A DNA stretch of 64,000 nucleotides, taken from positions 744,001 through 808,000 of the forward strand of contig NZ_CP076854.1 of NCBI RefSeq assembly GCF_018987265.1. The letters run 5' to 3'. The DNA is from Rhizobium sp. WYJ-E13. Its GTDB lineage: Bacteria > Pseudomonadota > Alphaproteobacteria > Rhizobiales > Rhizobiaceae. Positions 36,149-45,850 of this stretch are shown here, piece after piece (position 1 is the first letter of the stretch; each line of letters starts with the position of its first letter). The translations under genes were made by a program, and so were the position numbers. The notes under the pieces were generated by a model. That model saw nothing but the letters and a program-made list of their open reading frames with translations. It had not been told where the DNA came from and ran no database searches.

Positions 36149-37219
36149 ATGTATAGACGCGAGCTTCTGAAAGCTGCTGCTGGCGCAACTGTCGGCCTGA
36201 TGAGCTACGGATATCTCAATGAGGCATCCGCGCAAGTTGAAGATTCTCTGAGAAACCTGGCGGACAGGAAAGGCTTTCGATTCGGCAGTGCCATCGACTA
36301 CCAGAACCTACAGGACGAATGGCTCAAAGATCTCTATAGGACACATTGCAATTCACTGACCGCCCGAAATTCAATGAAATGGGTAGGGACTGAACGCTCC
36401 CCCGGCAAATTTACCTTCGGTCAAGCGGATGCCATTGTCGCCTTTGCGGAAGCTGAAGGCATGAAGAGCTATGGTCACACGCTCGTGTGGAAGAACGTTC
36501 CCTCTTGGGTATCGAAGATTAAAGATGCAGCGGAAGCCCGCAAAGTTATGTTGCGCCATGTCCGCGCTGTCGTCGATCATTTCAAGGGTCGAGTCGATGC
36601 CTGGGACGTCGTCAATGAGCCGATGGAATATGATACGGCGGAGATGCGCTCTTGGACAATTCAAAATCTGCTGGGAGACGACTACGTAACAGAGAGTTTC
36701 TTGGCCGCCCATGAGGCCGATCCAGACGCGGTCCTTGTTCTCAATGAAGCTCATCTGGAAAAGGTAGGCTCGAATTTTGAACAACGACGTATTTTGCTGC
36801 TGAAACTGATAGAGGCGCAACTCGCAAAGGGTGCGCCGATTCACGCAGTTGGACTCCAGGGGCACTTTCGCCCGGGCATCGATAAGCTCGATGAGGCAGC
36901 TGTTGCACGGTTCTGTGGAGAACTGAAGGATATGGGCCTTTCCGTATTCATCACGGAACTCGATGCTTCTTGCCGCTTCACCTATGCAGACAAGAAGTTC
37001 AACGAAGCCGATTACGGCAAAATCTTCGAGTCTTTCGTCACGACTGTAGCGGAAAGCGCCAACTTGAAGGGTGTAACGGTCTGGGGTCTGGCCGAGAGGT
37101 ACGGAGAGCTGGAGCCGAAGCCAGTCGGTGCATGCCGCAAGTACATTAACCTCTATGACGACAATAACGAACCTAGAAGTACAGTAGAGGGTCTCACGGC
37201 TGCCCTGAACAGTCTATAA
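36149..37219 (+). CDS. GH10 glycanase (endo-1,4-beta-xylanase family) with Tat signal
   Basis: A 356-residue glycoside hydrolase. Started at ATG 36149 (GGAG 9 bases upstream) it begins YRRELLKAAAGATVGLMSYG, a twin-arginine export signal. The longer frame from 36089 would push this inward. The GH10 barrel has acid/base Glu157 (WDVVNEP) and nucleophile Glu270 (ITELD), plus the substrate-loop HTLVW. The usual His after that motif is Lys (WKNVPSW). Inside an EPS cluster it more likely trims the bacterium's own polysaccharide than degrades plant xylan, though both are possible. Confidence 0.9.
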   Translation: MYRRELLKAAAGATVGLMSYGYLNEASAQVEDSLRNLADRKGFRFGSAIDYQNLQDEWLKDLYRTHCNSLTARNSMKWVGTERSPGKFTFGQADAIVAFAEAEGMKSYGHTLVWKNVPSWVSKIKDAAEARKVMLRHVRAVVDHFKGRVDAWDVVNEPMEYDTAEMRSWTIQNLLGDDYVTESFLAAHEADPDAVLVLNEAHLEKVGSNFEQRRILLLKLIEAQLAKGAPIHAVGLQGHFRPGIDKLDEAAVARFCGELKDMGLSVFITELDASCRFTYADKKFNEADYGKIFESFVTTVAESANLKGVTVWGLAERYGELEPKPVGACRKYINLYDDNNEPRSTVEGLTAALNSL

Positions 37220-37251
37220 ACCCGCCCAGCAGCAACATCCGGAAGTTTATC

Positions 37252-38403
37252 GTGAAAAATGTCGCCATCTACGTCGAAACTTTTTTGCCTCCAAGTCAGT
37301 CGTTCATTATCAATCAAGCGCAATCCTTCAGGAACTATAATGCAACAATTCTCGCAGGAGAAAGGGTTAGCTCTGCCCATACCCAGCAGGCGAAAGTAGA
37401 GGTCCAAGATATCAGAAGTTCGCCCCGCATGCGTGCCGGGGAACTGTTCTTGAAAATTCCTCGGATTGGTATCCCAGCACTTTTTCCGGTCACGAAAAAA
37501 GCGGACCTCATCCACGCCCATTTCGGTAAGAATGGTTACGTGATCGGGCCGTTGGCACAAGCTGCCAGACTACCACTCATCACGACTTTTCATGGCTTTG
37601 ATGCGACATACACCGGTGATCCTAAAGGACCGGGTGGCTTCAACCAGGTGCGTTTCTTCTCGCATGGGCGCAAACAGATGGCGGGCTGGAACGGCTGGAA
37701 TATCGCGGTATCCGACTTCATTCGCGAGCGGTTGCTGGAGATCGGCTTTCCGGAACAACGAATATTGCGCCACTACATCGGCTTGGACCTGACGATGTTC
37801 AAAGGCTCGCCCACGAAACGGCGCAAGGGCTTGGTTGTCTCGGTTGCGCGCTTCATTGAGTACAAGGGGCACCGCTACATGATTGAGGCGCTGTCTCATG
37901 CTGCAGCGCAAGGTAATTCGATCGAATTCGTCATGGTTGGAGACGGCCCATTAAGGGGGGAAATCGAGGCTTTGGCGCGCAAAAGCTTGCCAAAGGTGAC
38001 GATTTATGAAAACCTTTCGCAGTTGCACATAAGAAATCTGCTTGCCGAAGCCGAACTCTATCTACATGGGAGTGTGACTTTGGAAAATGGTCATGCAGAG
38101 GCTTTCGGTCTCGCAAATTTGGAAGCTCAGGCTGTCGGGACGCCGGTCGTCGCCTTTCGTTCAGGGGGGGTCGGCGAGGCTGTCGAAGATGGCGCAACAG
38201 GTTTTCTTGTTGCAGAACGAGACACCACCGGCATGTCGAATGCGATAGGGCGCCTCTTGAACGATGCGGATATGTGGAGTGCTTTCAGCGTTCGAGCCTC
38301 GGCGATGGTCTCGGAAAAATTCGACATCCTCTATCAGACCCGGCTGCTTGAAGACTATTACGACGCGGTACTCGATGAGTATGCGGCGGCGAGGCGCGCG
38401 TGA
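37252..38403 (+). CDS. Glycosyltransferase family 4
   Basis: A 383-residue GT-B glycosyltransferase using a nucleotide sugar at the cytoplasmic membrane face. It shows HAHFGKNG, TFHGFDAT, VSVARFIEYKGHRYMIEAL and the nucleotide-binding EAFGLANLEAQAVGTPVVAFRSGG block with the EX7E pattern. The start is GTG at 37252 with GGAAG upstream. It follows the glycanase by 32 bp, and its stop overlaps the acetyltransferase start (ATGA-type TGATG). It probably adds one sugar of the repeat unit. Confidence 0.88.
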   Translation: MKNVAIYVETFLPPSQSFIINQAQSFRNYNATILAGERVSSAHTQQAKVEVQDIRSSPRMRAGELFLKIPRIGIPALFPVTKKADLIHAHFGKNGYVIGPLAQAARLPLITTFHGFDATYTGDPKGPGGFNQVRFFSHGRKQMAGWNGWNIAVSDFIRERLLEIGFPEQRILRHYIGLDLTMFKGSPTKRRKGLVVSVARFIEYKGHRYMIEALSHAAAQGNSIEFVMVGDGPLRGEIEALARKSLPKVTIYENLSQLHIRNLLAEAELYLHGSVTLENGHAEAFGLANLEAQAVGTPVVAFRSGGVGEAVEDGATGFLVAERDTTGMSNAIGRLLNDADMWSAFSVRASAMVSEKFDILYQTRLLEDYYDAVLDEYAAARRA

Positions 38404-38870
38404 TGGCTAAGAATGGAAAACAGCCTAAATGGGGTCTCTATTCATTTCGTCGATGGCGCAATGCGATCGTCAAATTGAAGTGGCTCTACTACACAAAATT
38501 CTGGGGCATGGATATCCATCCGACCGCCAGCTTTTCCTTAAGTGTGCGTTTCGACAAGACGAATCCGAAGGGCATGCATATTGGAGAAGAGACTTACGTT
38601 GCGTTTGAAGCCGCAATACTGACCCACGATCTTACACGTGGTCTTTTTCTTGACACACGGATCGGCAAGAGGTGCTTCATCGGTGCGAGAAGCATCATTT
38701 TGCCGGGAGTTGAGATCGGTGACGAGTGTGTTATCGGCTCCGGCGCTGTTGTAACGAAGAGCGTGCCTCCGCGGTCGCTCGTGGTCGGCAATCCTGCCAA
38801 AATTATTAGAAGCGATATCAAGATTATTTCACGTTACGGACGCATGGCTGTCGACGAGCCCATAAATTGA
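38403..38870 (+). CDS. Hexapeptide-repeat O-acetyltransferase (WcaF/NodL-like)
   Basis: A 155-residue left-handed beta-helix acyltransferase. Hexapeptide turns (IGEETYVAFEAAI, IGKRCFIGARSIILPGVEIGDECVIGSGAVVTKSVP) fill the middle and the family end block VGNPAKIIR is present. It transfers an acetyl group from acetyl-CoA to a sugar hydroxyl. The ATG at 38403 overlaps the preceding stop (TGATG), which couples translation; a GTG lies one codon upstream. It probably decorates the EPS repeat unit before export. Confidence 0.85.
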   Translation: MAKNGKQPKWGLYSFRRWRNAIVKLKWLYYTKFWGMDIHPTASFSLSVRFDKTNPKGMHIGEETYVAFEAAILTHDLTRGLFLDTRIGKRCFIGARSIILPGVEIGDECVIGSGAVVTKSVPPRSLVVGNPAKIIRSDIKIISRYGRMAVDEPIN

Positions 38871-38953
38871 TGTTGGGCACGGGATTTTTGATCGGCACGA
38901 AGAAGAAGGTTTCCTCTTCATTGTTGTCCTCCGATGTCGGGTGAGAGAAAAAT

Positions 38954-40267
38954 ATGAACCATCATAGACAAATAATTGAGACTGAGCGCTCGGACCAATC
39001 AAAGCGTGCTTCGATCGTTTATTTTTCTTTGTCTTTTCCCGAACTGAGCCAGACTTTCGTGTTTAATGAAATGCGAAGCGTCGCGGAACTTGGCGCAGAT
39101 GTCAGTGTCCTCGCGTGCAGGCAGCCAACCGGCGCTCATTCTGATTTGCCAGGCAAGTATGGATTCGGCGATAAGGTCGACACGATTGTCGACAGTTCGC
39201 TGCGGTCCAGCCGGTTGCGCAGATCATCGCAGGCGTTGAAGGTCGCATCTCGATTACTCCTCAATGACATTACTCTATTTCCTAAAGTTCTTTCTGCCGC
39301 AAATGGTAATGACACCTCCGTCCCAGTGTCATTGAAGCTGGCGATTGCTGCGAAGCTGCAGCGAGAGCCCTATGCGTCAAGTGTTATTCACTGCCATTTT
39401 GGCCCGGCTGGCAGAGTGATAGCCAATTTGAAGAAGCGCGGGTTGATCAAATCACCCCTGACAACGGTGTTTCATGGTTACGACATCACCCAATACATAG
39501 CTGAAAAGCAGGAAAATCCTTATTCTACGCTGTTCGAACAAGCCGATTTGCTGATTGCGATAAGTGACTATTGGCATCGTCGCCTGCTCGATCTTGGTGC
39601 GCCGCCGAAAAAAGTGACCACGATCCGACTCGGTGTCGACTGCGATGCCTTCGAGTACAAACCCCGTACCGCCGATCCCGTTGAGCCGGTGAGGTTTGTT
39701 ACTGTTGGTCGGATGACCGAGAAGAAAGGGCACTATTTCACCATTCAAGCCTTCAAGGCCCTGGTCGAGCGGCGTCCAGATCTCAACGTTTCGCTTGATA
39801 TAATCGGAGACGGTCCGGAACTCCCTGCAATCCATTCGCTCTCAACAGCCCCGTCGCTTGATGGGAAGGTCGTAATGCATGGAGCGTTGCCACATCATGA
39901 GGTGAGGGCGCTGCTGGATCGTTCGCATATCTTCGTCCTGCCGAGCGTCGTTGCGGGCAATGGTGACATGGAAGGGATCCCCGTTTCGATTATGGAAGCG
40001 ATGGCGATGGGATTGCCTGTAATTAGCACTTGGCATAGCGGAATCCCGGAGCTGGTGAAGGACGAGCTTTCTGGAATTCTTGTCGGGGAGCGCGACGTAG
40101 ATGCCTTGTCCGCAGCGATGGAGCGCCTAGGGGGCCAACCGGAGCGTCTCATCGAAATGGGTAGGATGGGCCGTTTGATTGTCGAGCAAGAGTATAATGA
40201 GAAAACACAGGCTCGCTTGCTGATGGATACGCTTCTCATACTCGCCTCAAAGGCGGGCGTTGAATGA
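38954..40267 (+). CDS. Glycosyltransferase family 4 (WcaL/AmsK-like)
   Basis: A 437-residue GT-B enzyme. Landmarks are FPELSQTFVFNEM near the N-terminus, HCHFGPAGR, TVFHGYDIT, the phosphate-binding FVTVGRMTEKKGHYFTIQAF, and EGIPVSIMEAMAMGLPVISTWHSGIPEL. This resembles the colanic acid/amylovoran family that elongates lipid-linked repeat units. The 83-bp upstream gap contains no strong promoter. Confidence 0.88.
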   Translation: MNHHRQIIETERSDQSKRASIVYFSLSFPELSQTFVFNEMRSVAELGADVSVLACRQPTGAHSDLPGKYGFGDKVDTIVDSSLRSSRLRRSSQALKVASRLLLNDITLFPKVLSAANGNDTSVPVSLKLAIAAKLQREPYASSVIHCHFGPAGRVIANLKKRGLIKSPLTTVFHGYDITQYIAEKQENPYSTLFEQADLLIAISDYWHRRLLDLGAPPKKVTTIRLGVDCDAFEYKPRTADPVEPVRFVTVGRMTEKKGHYFTIQAFKALVERRPDLNVSLDIIGDGPELPAIHSLSTAPSLDGKVVMHGALPHHEVRALLDRSHIFVLPSVVAGNGDMEGIPVSIMEAMAMGLPVISTWHSGIPELVKDELSGILVGERDVDALSAAMERLGGQPERLIEMGRMGRLIVEQEYNEKTQARLLMDTLLILASKAGVE

Positions 40268-40297
40268 TGCGAGTTGTCTCAAAGATAGAAGTTCACC

Positions 40298-41272
40298 ATG
40301 TCTCAACCCGTTGATAAGCCCGAGATATCTGTTGTTATTGCAGCGTTCCAATGTGCGTCCTTTGTTCGGCGGGCAATTGACTCTGCATTATCACAACAAG
40401 GTGTGAGCCTGGAGGTAATTGTCGTGGACGATTGCTCCAAAGACGAAACATTGAATGTTCTAAACGCTATTGCGAAGTTGGATGATCGCGTGCGCGTTAT
40501 TTCGCTTTCGAAGAATGGTGGCCCTAGCAAAGCTAGAAATGCTGGATTTGAAGCTGCGACCAGTGACTGGGTAGCCGTCCTTGACGCTGATGACGCTTAC
40601 TTGCCAGGCAGACTTTTCCGAATGCTTAACTTCGCCAGGGAAAACAATGCAGATATCGTCGCCGATAATTTTCTTTACTTCGACCTGGCGGCTGACGAAA
40701 TGGGAAAGCCCGCTTTGAAAACGTCTCCGGAGAGTGAACTGATCACACTGGAAGTTTTCGTCGAAAGATCGAGGCCATATGCAGACGAAGCCGACTATGG
40801 GCTTTTGAAGCCAATGTTCCGCCGACAATTTCTTGAGGAACGAGGTCTGAAGTATCCGACCGATCTCAGGCATGGAGAAGATTTTGTATTCTATCTGGAT
40901 GTGCTCTCAAGTGGTGCGATCTTTTACCTGTCCCGATATCCTGGATATGCCTACACGACGAGAAATTCTGGTCTTAGCCGAACAGAAATAGATTACTCGA
41001 AGCAAATACGTGTCGCAAATGACCTGTGTAATGATGAAAAGTTCTCGTCTTTTCCTAATGTCCGTCAGCATATGTGGATGAGAAAAGTGAGTCTTGAGAG
41101 ACTTCAGATAGAAAGACGGTATAGATCAATTGAGGTTGGGAATATCTTCATCGAAAAGCTCAAATTCTTGACAATGAACATTGGAGGTTCGCGGGTTCTA
41201 TTGCCGCTTATTGTCCGCGATTTAAAAAAATTCATAAAATCTATGGTTCTGCGTCGGGGGCGCGCGATATGA
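40298..41272 (+). CDS. Glycosyltransferase family 2
   Basis: A 324-residue GT-A enzyme. The nucleotide-sugar-binding segment is VVIAAFQCASFVRRAIDSAL...VIVVDDCSKDET, with a metal-binding DADDAY (near residue 97). The C-terminal third is basic and A+T-richer than its neighbours, suggesting recent acquisition. Its stop overlaps the start of the pyruvyltransferase gene (ATGA), a link often seen when the two act on the same side chain. Confidence 0.87.
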   Translation: MSQPVDKPEISVVIAAFQCASFVRRAIDSALSQQGVSLEVIVVDDCSKDETLNVLNAIAKLDDRVRVISLSKNGGPSKARNAGFEAATSDWVAVLDADDAYLPGRLFRMLNFARENNADIVADNFLYFDLAADEMGKPALKTSPESELITLEVFVERSRPYADEADYGLLKPMFRRQFLEERGLKYPTDLRHGEDFVFYLDVLSSGAIFYLSRYPGYAYTTRNSGLSRTEIDYSKQIRVANDLCNDEKFSSFPNVRQHMWMRKVSLERLQIERRYRSIEVGNIFIEKLKFLTMNIGGSRVLLPLIVRDLKKFIKSMVLRRGRAI

Positions 41273-42282
41273 TCGAGATATTTTATTACAGAGATCCGCA
41301 AAAGAATTTTGGCGACGATCTTAATGAATATATTTGGCAACGAGTCCTCCCTGCAAGTTTACTTTCACGGGATGATATCATTCTGGTCGGTATCGGCAGT
41401 ATTCTTACGAGCGAGAGATTAGAGAAATATGTAGGCGGCCCCAAGCGTGTTGCTGTAGTTGGAACAGGTATCTCTTATGGGACGCCTCCGAGCAATATGT
41501 CGGATTGGTATATCGCTGCCGTCAGGGGCCCTTTTAGTGCTGCTATTCTCGAACGGCCGGATCTTGGCGTTACGGATGGTGCAATATTGCTTGCTGACAC
41601 AACCGATCTTGTTCCGAAATCGGAAAAGCAAGACAAAATACTATTTATGCCGCACCGCTCTTCGATCGATGGTCCGGAACTTCAACAAGCAGTCGAAGAT
41701 GCGGGAATGGTCTATGTCAGTCCCCAACAAGATACGCTGACTGTATTGAAGCATTATGGAACCGCCCAGCTGGTGGTAACCGAAGCGATGCATGGCGCAA
41801 TTGTCGCGGACACTTTGCGTATCCCTTGGATCCCAGTCGTACTCAACCCACAAGTTGATGAGTTTAAGTGGAGGGACTGGGCAAGGTCGATGTCGGTTGA
41901 ATACCAACCGGTTGAGATTCCGTTCCCTACGTTAGACAGCAGGCTTCGCTTCTCGGCTTATAAAGGCAATTTGAGAAAGTCCGGAATCGTGGGGCATCGG
42001 AGTTTGGAAGGCGATCAAACTCCGCAGGCACTCAAAGGCTACCTGAACCATCGCTTCGGAAGCAGTCAGAATATTTGGTACATTGACGAGAAAACAAAAC
42101 TTCTTCGTAGGGTGGCAGGGAAGGTTCGAAGGTTTACAGATCCTATGACGATCAAAAGCTGTACTCGTGCATTGAATGTCGTCAAGGCCAAGAACCCTTT
42201 CTTGAGCCCCGACCGGGTCTTCGACATGAGGCTTGAGCAAATGCGAGATGCCATTGGCCGCACCTCGGAGCACTTTGCATAA
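41269..42282 (+). CDS. Polysaccharide pyruvyl transferase (ExoV-like)
   Basis: A 337-residue enzyme that puts pyruvate ketals on sugars of the repeat unit from phosphoenolpyruvate. The family start IFYYRDPQKNFGDDLNEYIW and the motifs VGIGSIL, VVGTGISYG, VRGPFSAAIL and VTEAMHGAIVADTLRIPWIPV are clear. Translation is coupled to the upstream GT2. It implies a pyruvylated, acidic polysaccharide. Confidence 0.9.
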   Translation: MIEIFYYRDPQKNFGDDLNEYIWQRVLPASLLSRDDIILVGIGSILTSERLEKYVGGPKRVAVVGTGISYGTPPSNMSDWYIAAVRGPFSAAILERPDLGVTDGAILLADTTDLVPKSEKQDKILFMPHRSSIDGPELQQAVEDAGMVYVSPQQDTLTVLKHYGTAQLVVTEAMHGAIVADTLRIPWIPVVLNPQVDEFKWRDWARSMSVEYQPVEIPFPTLDSRLRFSAYKGNLRKSGIVGHRSLEGDQTPQALKGYLNHRFGSSQNIWYIDEKTKLLRRVAGKVRRFTDPMTIKSCTRALNVVKAKNPFLSPDRVFDMRLEQMRDAIGRTSEHFA

Positions 42283-42404
42283 TTCGCGGTGGAGCGTGGT
42301 GGCGTGATGCGAACGGTTCCTTCGCGAGGTTTCCGGTCTGCTTGAACGTCGCGCAATGTTTAATTTGCCGCATCGGGAAAACTAGATGGTACGCGTGAAG
42401 TGGG

Positions 42405-43952
42405 ATGAGCGAATTGTCGTCAAAATCTGAAACAGGATCCGTTGGGCGCAAGACTGTTCTCGCGTCTATTTGGTTGTTGACGGGCGTCTTCTATAGCCGT
42501 GTCGTAAACTTGGCGATGATCATTGTCCTCGCCCGAATTCTTTTGCCAGCGGATTTCGGCCTTGTCGCGCTCGGAACCACATTGCTGACTATTCTTACCA
42601 CAGTTACAGATCTCTCGCTCGCCAACGCGCTTATTCATCATAAAGACGCAGACAAGCAGGATTTCGATACGGCTTTTACGTTGAGCGCTCTCCGCGGTGC
42701 GGGTTTGGCGATCGTAATGATTATCAGCGGTTTCGTGATGGCGGACATCTACAACGATCCGCGCCTGATCGGTGTGTGTCTTGGTCTATCGTCGCGGCCT
42801 CTTTTGAATGGCCTGAAGAGCCCGCATTTCATCAAATACTCGAAAGAGCTTGACTTCAAAACGGTCGCTTTTTCGGAGGCGATGGAATACACGGCGCAGT
42901 TGCTTGTTTCCGTTGTGCTGGCATTGGCAACCAATAGCTATTGGGCGATTGTTGCCGGCGCGGTGGCAGCCTCGTGCTCGGGCATCGTTGTTTCGTATAT
43001 CTATGCACCCTATCGCCCGAGCATCTCTTTCGCATCATGGCGAAAGATCTTGGATTTTTCAATTTGGCTGACGTTCAATCAGTTTGTATCCGTTATCGGC
43101 AGCCGGTTTGATAATTTCCTTGCCGGTGGCTTGCTTGGAATATCTACGTTTGGCGCTTACAACGTCGGCAACAACATTTCGGCGATGATTACTCAGTCCG
43201 CTGCTCAACCGTTAGAACGTGTTCTTTTTCCCAGTTTCGCGAAAATGACTCACGATAACGCTCGGCTACGGCAGGCTTACCAGAAAAGTCAGGCGTCGTT
43301 CTTCGCAATAGGTATGCCGCTTGGCGTGGGCTTGGCGCTTGTTGCAGAACCGTTTGTATACCTGATGCTGGGACCGAACTGGTCCGTAGCTGCGCGAGTT
43401 ATTGAATTTATCGCGCCAGTCTTGGGCATTCAGATTGTGTTTGGTCCAGCAAATGCACTTGCATACGCAGTTGGCGCTACTCGAAATCTCTTCAATCGAG
43501 GTATTGTTCTTCTCGTGCTGCGGGTGCCGATTGTTTTTATTGGGTTGTACTTCTTTGGAATGACAGGATTGTTGGTGGCACGTGTAGTTTCAGGCGGCCT
43601 GTTGGTATCCGTTGTCAATTTCTATCTTGTGCGCTCGTTGACGGGTTTGAGAATTTGGGATCAGCTCATCGTCACTTGGCGTAGCTGGGTCAGCGGTGTT
43701 GCAATGGTGCTCAGTGTACTTGCAACAAAGGCGACGCTCCCGCTGGTCGATAGCAGCCACACCGCCACGTTGGCACTCTTCGTCATGTCCGCTGTCGGTG
43801 CATTGATCTATTGTTCTTCCCATGCGCTTCTTTGGATCTTCGCGGGACGACCGAATGCTACGGTCGAGGCGGAGATCGTAGGAGTCGTTAAGAGGTTCCT
43901 GGGAAGGCGGTCTTTGGTCATGTCAAACAACAGGAGCGGAAATGTCGGCTAA
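42405..43952 (+). CDS. Wzx-type polysaccharide flippase
   Basis: A 515-residue integral membrane protein with about 12-14 helices. It belongs to the polysaccharide-transporter (PST/MOP) family: an N-terminal SIWLLTGVFYSRVVNLAMIIVLARILLPADFGLVALG is typical. It would flip the lipid-linked repeat unit to the periplasm. The ATG is at 42405 with only a weak GTGGG upstream. Its 3' end overlaps the next glycosyltransferase by 11 bp. Confidence 0.9.
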   Translation: MSELSSKSETGSVGRKTVLASIWLLTGVFYSRVVNLAMIIVLARILLPADFGLVALGTTLLTILTTVTDLSLANALIHHKDADKQDFDTAFTLSALRGAGLAIVMIISGFVMADIYNDPRLIGVCLGLSSRPLLNGLKSPHFIKYSKELDFKTVAFSEAMEYTAQLLVSVVLALATNSYWAIVAGAVAASCSGIVVSYIYAPYRPSISFASWRKILDFSIWLTFNQFVSVIGSRFDNFLAGGLLGISTFGAYNVGNNISAMITQSAAQPLERVLFPSFAKMTHDNARLRQAYQKSQASFFAIGMPLGVGLALVAEPFVYLMLGPNWSVAARVIEFIAPVLGIQIVFGPANALAYAVGATRNLFNRGIVLLVLRVPIVFIGLYFFGMTGLLVARVVSGGLLVSVVNFYLVRSLTGLRIWDQLIVTWRSWVSGVAMVLSVLATKATLPLVDSSHTATLALFVMSAVGALIYCSSHALLWIFAGRPNATVEAEIVGVVKRFLGRRSLVMSNNRSGNVG

Positions 43953-44922
43953 TGCTCTTTCTGAAGTTGATATCATTATCCTGTCTTGGGACAGAATAGA
44001 TGATACTATCGAGGCAATACGCAGTGCGCTTGAGCAAGTCGATGTCTCGGTCCACGTTCAGGTTGTTGATCAAGGCTCTCAGGCCGATGGCCTGAAGAAA
44101 TTGACAGCATTCTGCGCGCAATATCCCAATGTGAAGCTGGTCGCGAACGAACACAACAGCGGGGTGCCTGGCGGCCGCAATCAGGCATCGAGGCTTGGAT
44201 CGGCCCCGTACATCATTGCCTTGGATAATGATGCAGTCTTTATGGACGATAAGCAGGCCGCGAGAGCTGTGGAGTTGATGGAGCGTGACGAGGGCGCCGC
44301 CGCGATGGCTTTCAGAATCGTCACATATGATGAAGGCGTCGACGACAGAAGTAGCTGGCCCTTTCCCCATCCCATCCAAAGTTGGTCAGATCGTTCTTTC
44401 GAAACAGCCCGTTTTGTTGGCGCGGGCCACATTCTTCGCAGGTCGACTTTCGAGAAGGCTGGGGAATATGATGATGTTCTGTTCTTTCTGCATGAGGAGG
44501 TTGATCTTGCCTACCGTCTCATGAACCAGGGACAGAAGATTATTTATCAGCCAGCCATTTGTATTAGGCATAAAGTTTCCGCCGAAAGAAGAGTTTCTTG
44601 GTCAGATGGCAGGATATATTACCACGTCAGAAATGTGGTATATTTGGCGTTCAAGTATAATTTTAAAATATCAGGCGCGTTCCTCAACGTTTTTCTTGCG
44701 ATTTTGGTCGGTGTGAAGCGAGGGTTGTATGTTGGCACACTGAAAGGTCTGGGGGCAGGGTTACTTCTTTCGGCAAAAGGCTTGCGTCAACGCTGGAGCG
44801 ATTCACGCGTGCGCCTGACTGACGCCACCAAGCTTGCTATCCGTCTATCCGTGCCCGGCGGCGAGTTGCCGCAGTCTCGCCGTGCACTCATGCGCCTGAA
44901 AAGCGTACTGACCAACAAATAA
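43942..44922 (+). CDS. Glycosyltransferase family 2 (WcaA/rhamnosyltransferase-like)
   Basis: A 326-residue GT-A enzyme. It opens VDIIILSWDRIDDTIEAIRSAL, with VVDQGSQADG, NSGVPGGRNQAS and the metal motif LDNDAVF (near residue 94). FLHEEVDLAYRLMNQG is typical of rhamnosyltransferase-like members. A hydrophobic segment lies at about residues 240-260. It overlaps the flippase gene by 11 bp, so translation is coupled. The donor is unknown. Confidence 0.87.
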   Translation: MSANALSEVDIIILSWDRIDDTIEAIRSALEQVDVSVHVQVVDQGSQADGLKKLTAFCAQYPNVKLVANEHNSGVPGGRNQASRLGSAPYIIALDNDAVFMDDKQAARAVELMERDEGAAAMAFRIVTYDEGVDDRSSWPFPHPIQSWSDRSFETARFVGAGHILRRSTFEKAGEYDDVLFFLHEEVDLAYRLMNQGQKIIYQPAICIRHKVSAERRVSWSDGRIYYHVRNVVYLAFKYNFKISGAFLNVFLAILVGVKRGLYVGTLKGLGAGLLLSAKGLRQRWSDSRVRLTDATKLAIRLSVPGGELPQSRRALMRLKSVLTNK

Positions 44923-44937
44923 GAGGCGGGTTGGCAC

Positions 44938-45843
44938 GTGACAGAGCAAGCGCTTATATCAGTGGTTATTCCGACCTATAATCGTGCTGCCAAGACTTTG
45001 GTGGCCGTAAAATCGGTCCTATCCCAGACTTACGACAATATCGAAATAGTTGTCGTCGATGACGCATCTGCCGACAACACTCTGGAAGTCCTGAAGCAGA
45101 TCGAAGATCCGCGGCTGCGGGTGATAGCACTTGGCCAAAATCGCGGGGGAGGGGTCGCGCGCAACACTGGTATCGATAATGCAAAGGGTGCGTTTGTTGC
45201 CTTTCTAGATTCAGATGACGAGTGGTCCAAGAGCAAGCTTGAAATTCAGTTGAGCGCATTATTGACCAGATCGGACGATAAAACGATCTCGTTTACGAAC
45301 CTCATCATCGACGACGGCCGGACGCAAACTCTGCTCAACAACATGCCGCTTCAGCCCGATCAGAAAATAGGTGATTACATATTTCTGAACTGGTCTCAGG
45401 CGCATGTTCAGACCAGTTCTTGGCTGATGCCGGCAGGCGTTGCGAGGGCTGTACGCTTTCGAGATGATCTCAGAATCCATCAGGACTGGGATTTCCTGAT
45501 CAGGGCTCAGCGGCGCGGATATCGCTTCCTGCACGTGCCCCAACATTTGACAATCTGGCGTGTGGATGATCGTCCTGACAGGGTCAGCCTGTCGCCTGAA
45601 CGCCTTGACAGGTCACTTGCGTGGCTAGACACCATCCGGGGCGATATAGGAAATAATGCTTATCGCGCATTTCTGGCACGACAAGCGCCTGCCTTTGCAC
45701 GTCTGGGCGCTTATAGGTCGATCAAATGGATAACGATCGCTGCCATATCGGGATCGGTTTCTCCGCGTACCGCATTGCGCTTGTTTAACCAGGTTCGAGG
45801 CGCCATCGCCAAAGCTTCGACCAAGCCTGTCATTAGCAAATGA
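44938..45843 (+). CDS. Glycosyltransferase family 2
   Basis: A 301-residue GT-A enzyme: VVIPTYNRAAKTLVAVKSVLSQTYDNIEIVVVDDASADNT at the N-terminus, RGGGVARNTGID, and the metal motif DSDDEW (near residue 90). It starts with GTG at 44938 after a GAGGCGGG stretch, 15 bp after the previous gene. It probably adds one sugar of the repeat unit. Confidence 0.88.
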   Translation: MTEQALISVVIPTYNRAAKTLVAVKSVLSQTYDNIEIVVVDDASADNTLEVLKQIEDPRLRVIALGQNRGGGVARNTGIDNAKGAFVAFLDSDDEWSKSKLEIQLSALLTRSDDKTISFTNLIIDDGRTQTLLNNMPLQPDQKIGDYIFLNWSQAHVQTSSWLMPAGVARAVRFRDDLRIHQDWDFLIRAQRRGYRFLHVPQHLTIWRVDDRPDRVSLSPERLDRSLAWLDTIRGDIGNNAYRAFLARQAPAFARLGAYRSIKWITIAAISGSVSPRTALRLFNQVRGAIAKASTKPVISK

Positions 45844-45850
45844 GAGGCTC

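Noticed and set aside
44930..44947. Partial sigma-54-like TGGCAC motif before a GT2 gene
   Set aside because: The downstream TTGC element at the required spacing is missing.
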